Position numbers and translations under genes: made by a program
Origin: Bifidobacterium hapali
GTDB lineage: Bacteria > Actinomycetota > Actinomycetes > Actinomycetales > Bifidobacteriaceae
Direction: 5' to 3'
Assembly (NCBI RefSeq): GCF_002259755.1
Contig: NZ_MWWY01000024.1
Coordinates: 22,437 to 86,436, forward strand
Length of the DNA: 64,000 nt
Notes under the pieces: model-generated
The model's database searches: none
The model's input: the letters and a program-made list of their open reading frames with translations, nothing else
What the model was told of the DNA's origin: nothing
Shown: in pieces, positions 63,640 to 64,000 of the stretch
Position numbering within the stretch: the stretch's first letter is position 1
How the letters are laid out: the number at the start of each line of letters is the position of its first letter

Positions 63640-64000
63640 GACGTGACTCACGTTTTTTGAGCGCGTAATGGCTAGTGGTGCCTCATCGGAAATGAGCGCG
63701 AACGGTACCGGTCCTGTTTGGCTTGTCGTATGGAAGGCAAGATCAGCATGGCGACGAAGCGGCAGGTCACCCTGAGGTTCAGGGACGAGTACATGAAGGC
63801 ATCGAAGAAGGACAAGGGGCGCATCCTCGACGAGATGTGCTCCGTGCTGAAGATCGGCAGAAGCACCGCGAGGCGCAGGCTCACCGAGGCCGGCACGCAG
63901 CCGCGCGAGCTGCCGGCGGCCAGGAAGACACGGCCGAAACGGTATTCGGAGCAGTCGCGCGAGCTGCTGGTGCGGGTGTGGCTGATGATGGATCTGCCGT
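63640..64000 (+). mobile_element. left part of an insertion sequence, boundary approximate
   Basis: The base composition changes to GC-rich around 63640-63700, about 160 bp downstream of the ADP-ribosylglycohydrolase gene, and leads into the transposase frame. The terminal inverted repeat cannot be fixed without the other end. The region 63483-63640 shows nothing recognisable. Confidence 0.45.
63730..64000 (+). CDS. transposase/integrase fragment, cut by the right edge
   Basis: The frame runs open from ATG 63730 (or ATG 63748, MATKRQVTLRFRDEYMKASK) through the window edge. It is rich in Lys and Arg, with a helix-turn-helix-like stretch (LDEMCSVLKIGRSTARRRLT), as in the N-terminal DNA-binding part of DDE transposases found in bifidobacterial insertion sequences. 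GC content and codon choice (GCG, CGC, CTG, GGC) are clearly higher than in the preceding genes, which fits recent acquisition. The IS family cannot be named from this part. Confidence 0.7.
   Translation, partial: MEGKISMATKRQVTLRFRDEYMKASKKDKGRILDEMCSVLKIGRSTARRRLTEAGTQPRELPAARKTRPKRYSEQSRELLVRVWLMMDLP

Overview
The window reads as chromosomal DNA of a Bifidobacterium or a very close relative (Bifidobacteriaceae). The strongest marker is an 825-residue xylulose-5-P/fructose-6-P phosphoketolase (xfp), the key enzyme of the bifid shunt, divergent from guaA. Other actinobacterial or bifidobacterial marks are the fused shikimate kinase/3-dehydroquinate synthase, the sufB-D-C-S-U-T gene order, a three-part transhydrogenase (pntAA-pntAB-pntB), a PcrA helicase with a C-terminal RNA-polymerase-binding module, and the alaS-ruvX-mltG-aroC-aroKB-aroQ-pyrG order. 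The species cannot be fixed from the sequence alone.

Layout. 1-5.8 kb: guaA (cut by the left edge), xfp, a PiT phosphate transporter and its DUF47 partner. 5.8-13.1 kb: a NarL-type two-component system divergent from a three-gene ABC-2 exporter, then an AlbA/Schlafen-type regulator. 13.2-20.5 kb: a purine salvage pair (xanthine permease and xpt), a membrane acyltransferase-SGNH protein and the PcrA/UvrD helicase. 21-33.3 kb: rpsD behind a structured leader, a histidine phosphatase, two small envelope proteins, alaS, ruvX, mltG, an orphan prepilin peptidase on the other strand, the shikimate genes aroC-aroKB-aroQ, and pyrG. 33.4-41.7 kb: an L,D-transpeptidase and the SUF iron-sulfur assembly genes. 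41.7-50 kb: glgC, an RNA methyltransferase and tRNA-Leu(GAG) on the minus strand, then the rsmE-hinT-phoH-ybeY-corC-era ribosome maturation cluster. 50-59.2 kb: a long-chain acyl-CoA synthetase, the proton-translocating transhydrogenase, an alpha/beta hydrolase, ribosomal protein L25 and ilvE.

59.2-64 kb looks accessory. It has a small membrane protein, a frame-broken gene remnant, and then a compact three-gene operon: a calcineurin-like phosphoesterase, a fused P-loop polynucleotide kinase/T4 Rnl1-type RNA ligase, and an ADP-ribosylglycohydrolase. The right edge enters a GC-richer transposase. The three-gene operon is the best candidate for an under-described system. It carries the enzymes needed to heal and seal broken RNA (end phosphatase/cyclic phosphodiesterase, 5' kinase, ligase) together with an ADP-ribose-removing enzyme. 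A near-palindromic operator candidate and a perfect 14-bp tandem repeat lie just upstream.

A second theme is repeat structure at gene 3' ends. Downstream of pcrA, era and pntB the last codons of the gene reappear as an inverted copy and again as a direct copy; at pbuX only an inverted copy is present. Behind pcrA and era the intervening DNA is a related 53-bp hairpin element whose stem shows compensatory base changes. Two further hairpin families (sharing CCCCTTGTCA, and sharing CTCTCACTGA) lie in other gene junctions. No CRISPR array, rRNA gene or replication origin was seen.
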